NCBI GenBank assembly: GCA_963693365.1
Contig: CAVNZM010000010.1
Span: 310,001 to 374,000, forward strand
DNA: 64,000 bases
Reading direction: 5' to 3'
Source of the DNA: Amoebidium appalachense
Taxonomy: Eukaryota; Ichthyosporea
Shown: piece by piece, positions 62,459 through 64,000 of the stretch
Layout of the letters: every line of letters begins with the position of its first letter
Position numbering within the stretch: the first letter of the stretch is position 1
Position numbers and translations under genes: made by a program
The notes under the pieces: generated by a model
Databases searched by the model: none
Told to the model about the DNA's origin: nothing
What the model saw: only the letters and a program-made list of their open reading frames with translations

Positions 62459-64000
62459 TCACCATGCTCCACACAATGAGTCAATGTATCCGTGGAACGA
62501 TGCAAGGTCACCTCTGCGTTGGTGGAACTCTCGGATCTTGTCCGGGCAGGCTAAGTCTTTCTCACACTCCCAAGAGGTGAATGAATCATCTTTGCCTGCC
62601 CACTTGATCTGGTACCACTTGTAAGGGGTGGATTGCTTGCGCCGTTTCTGAATTCTTACGTCAAGCACCTTTTCCACCACCCACTCGTCCGGCAGAACCT
62701 TGTTGAAGTTGTGACTATCGCCCGTGTCCGGGAGGTGAGAGAGATCTTGAGGCCGAATTCTATTTTGCTCACTCAATTCAAGCTGAATATCGTCCACGTG
62801 CCACTTAGATTTCTTCATAGTTGCTAAGCTTCGGATCTCGTACGTGACCGGGCCGACCCTTTTGACGATTTCGTAACCCGTAATCCACCGTACATCCCAG
62901 GCACCGATATTTTTGGCTTGATTCCGAACACGTATCCGTGCACCCTTCTTAAATTCACGAGCCACCGAGGGGCCTGGGGGCTCTCGTACGGCACGTTGCT
63001 GGACCACAGCACGGAGCAGAGGCAGACGGGCTAGTAACTCTCGCCGGTATGCCTTCCACTCTGGGTCCTTGAGTGCCGGGTGGTTACTGCTAAGAAGGGC
63101 AACGTCAGGGAATTGTGTTGCTTCTTGCCCGTACACAAGATAATACGGTGTACATTGCAAAATTTTGTGTGTTGTTGTGTTGTATGCATGTGTAACCACC
63201 GGCAACAGAGTGTCCCAATTAGTGTGCTCATAATTAACGTACTTTGAGAGTGCATTATTAATAAATCTATGAGACCGTTCATTGGAACCGTTGCTTTGTG
63301 GGTGATATGCAGAGGTGCTCACTTGTGCAATATTTGCTATACGGCAAATCTCAATAATTAGCTCATTGAGAAATTCTGATCCTTGATCACTCAAGAGTGT
63401 ACGAGGGGGGCCGTGTATATAGCAAATTACATTCATGAGTGCATGTGCAACATTAACGGCATGCTTAGATTGGATGGGCACAGTGATTAAATACTTCGTT
63501 GCCATATCCATAAACACACAAATGAAAGTATTACCATTTTTCGTTTCTGTGAACGGACCCATAAGGTCAACAGAAACACGAGAGAACATTTTTAAATTTT
63601 CGTATCTCTGTTCAAATGGCCTACTTCTCAAGTGTGGGTTATCGTTACGGCCTTGGCACTCAGGCTGTGTGCAGGCATTCACATAAGCAGTGATATCTTT
63701 GTGCATGCGTGGCCAATAATAATTGTATAATCTTTCGTAAGTTCGTTCAATGCCAGTATGAGCCCCCCCGTCGTGCACACTTCTTAATAAATCAGCACGA
63801 AGGATTTCGGGCACATACAGGCAACGACGACCATCCTTAGCCACATGATAAAGCACGTCATCCTCTATCACACACATTTGTGCTATTTTCTTAACCTTTT
63901 TGTATCCGAAATACTCAAGATTAAGACCGTGTGCAGCTCGTTCCCCCCCTGCCTGCCATTCTCGTTTGGCCTCGGCTTCGAGGGAGGCAAGCCACCGTAG
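62459..64000 (-). mobile_element. Ty3/gypsy chromovirus polyprotein, integrase and chromodomain (5' part beyond window)
   Basis: One open frame runs on the minus strand from the window edge to a stop at 62459. The frame stays open through 63878-64000, so the coding region is partial. In order: an H-H-C-C zinc-binding region (VHDGGAHTGIERTYERL, then CTQPEC, a C-x4-C rather than the usual C-x2-C); the integrase core with VDLMGPF, LSDQGSEF and HPQSNGSNERSHRF, giving a D-x35-E spacing; a GPY/F-like region (GYEIVKRVGPVTYEI); and a C-terminal chromodomain (VVEKVLDVRIQKRR, YQIKWAGKDDSFTSWE). The chromodomain places it among chromoviruses, which use it to target chromatin. No stop or frameshift interrupts this part, so the copy may be young. 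Gag, protease, RT and RNase H lie beyond the edge. Confidence 0.93.

Overview
This window is nuclear DNA from a microbial eukaryote. The evidence is GT-AG (and one GC-AG) introns in every identified gene, a spliceosomal Sm protein, mitochondrial presequences, a non-LTR retrotransposon fragment and a chromodomain Ty3/gypsy element. The genome is extremely rich in simple sequence: long poly-C/poly-G runs (one of 107 G), (CA)n/(GT)n, (CT)n and (TA)n. Most long open frames are translations of these repeats and are not genes. The gene set (adrenodoxin reductase, a mitochondrion-targeted pyruvate formate-lyase activase, PGM1-type phosphoglucomutase, a C1-containing RasGAP, SmG) fits a protist with opisthokont-like signalling and anaerobic mitochondrial metabolism. 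An ichthyosporean-like holozoan is one possibility; this is inference, and no marker here fixes the species.

Layout: exons of an unidentified plus-strand gene (about 351-1957); intergenic microsatellites, copies of an interspersed element (A) and a broken LINE reverse-transcriptase fragment (minus, 5666-6797); a complete nine-exon FDXR gene (plus, 7385-17713); a convergent gap; a long RasGAP gene with at least 20 exons (minus, 19352-34746); a 2.9 kb divergent intergenic region; a three-exon PFL-activating-enzyme gene (plus, 37692-41414) with an apparent one-base frameshift; an intergenic region with huge C/G runs; a complete 13-exon phosphoglucomutase gene (plus, 45171-54470); a gap with a degenerate tandem repeat; a complete three-exon SmG gene (minus, 57456-59101); intergenic DNA; and the 3' end of a Ty3/gypsy chromovirus (minus, 62459 to the window edge) with a candidate 3' LTR.

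The most unusual pattern concerns the introns. At least a dozen copies or fragments of a short interspersed element sit inside introns, or in the gap after a gene. Every copy I could align lies in the same orientation as the host transcript and runs into poly-C or C-rich sequence at its 3' side. Many 3' splice sites are built directly from poly-C plus (CA)n tracts, three of them ending in the same CGTACAG. In several plus-strand introns the donor side is G/GT-rich and the acceptor side C/CA-rich, so the intron ends could pair.

Functionally, FDXR (NADPH to ferredoxin) and the PFL activase (a radical-SAM 4Fe-4S enzyme that needs a reductant) could both work in the mitochondrion. PGM serves glycogen/sugar-phosphate metabolism, RasGAP serves Ras signalling and SmG serves the spliceosome.
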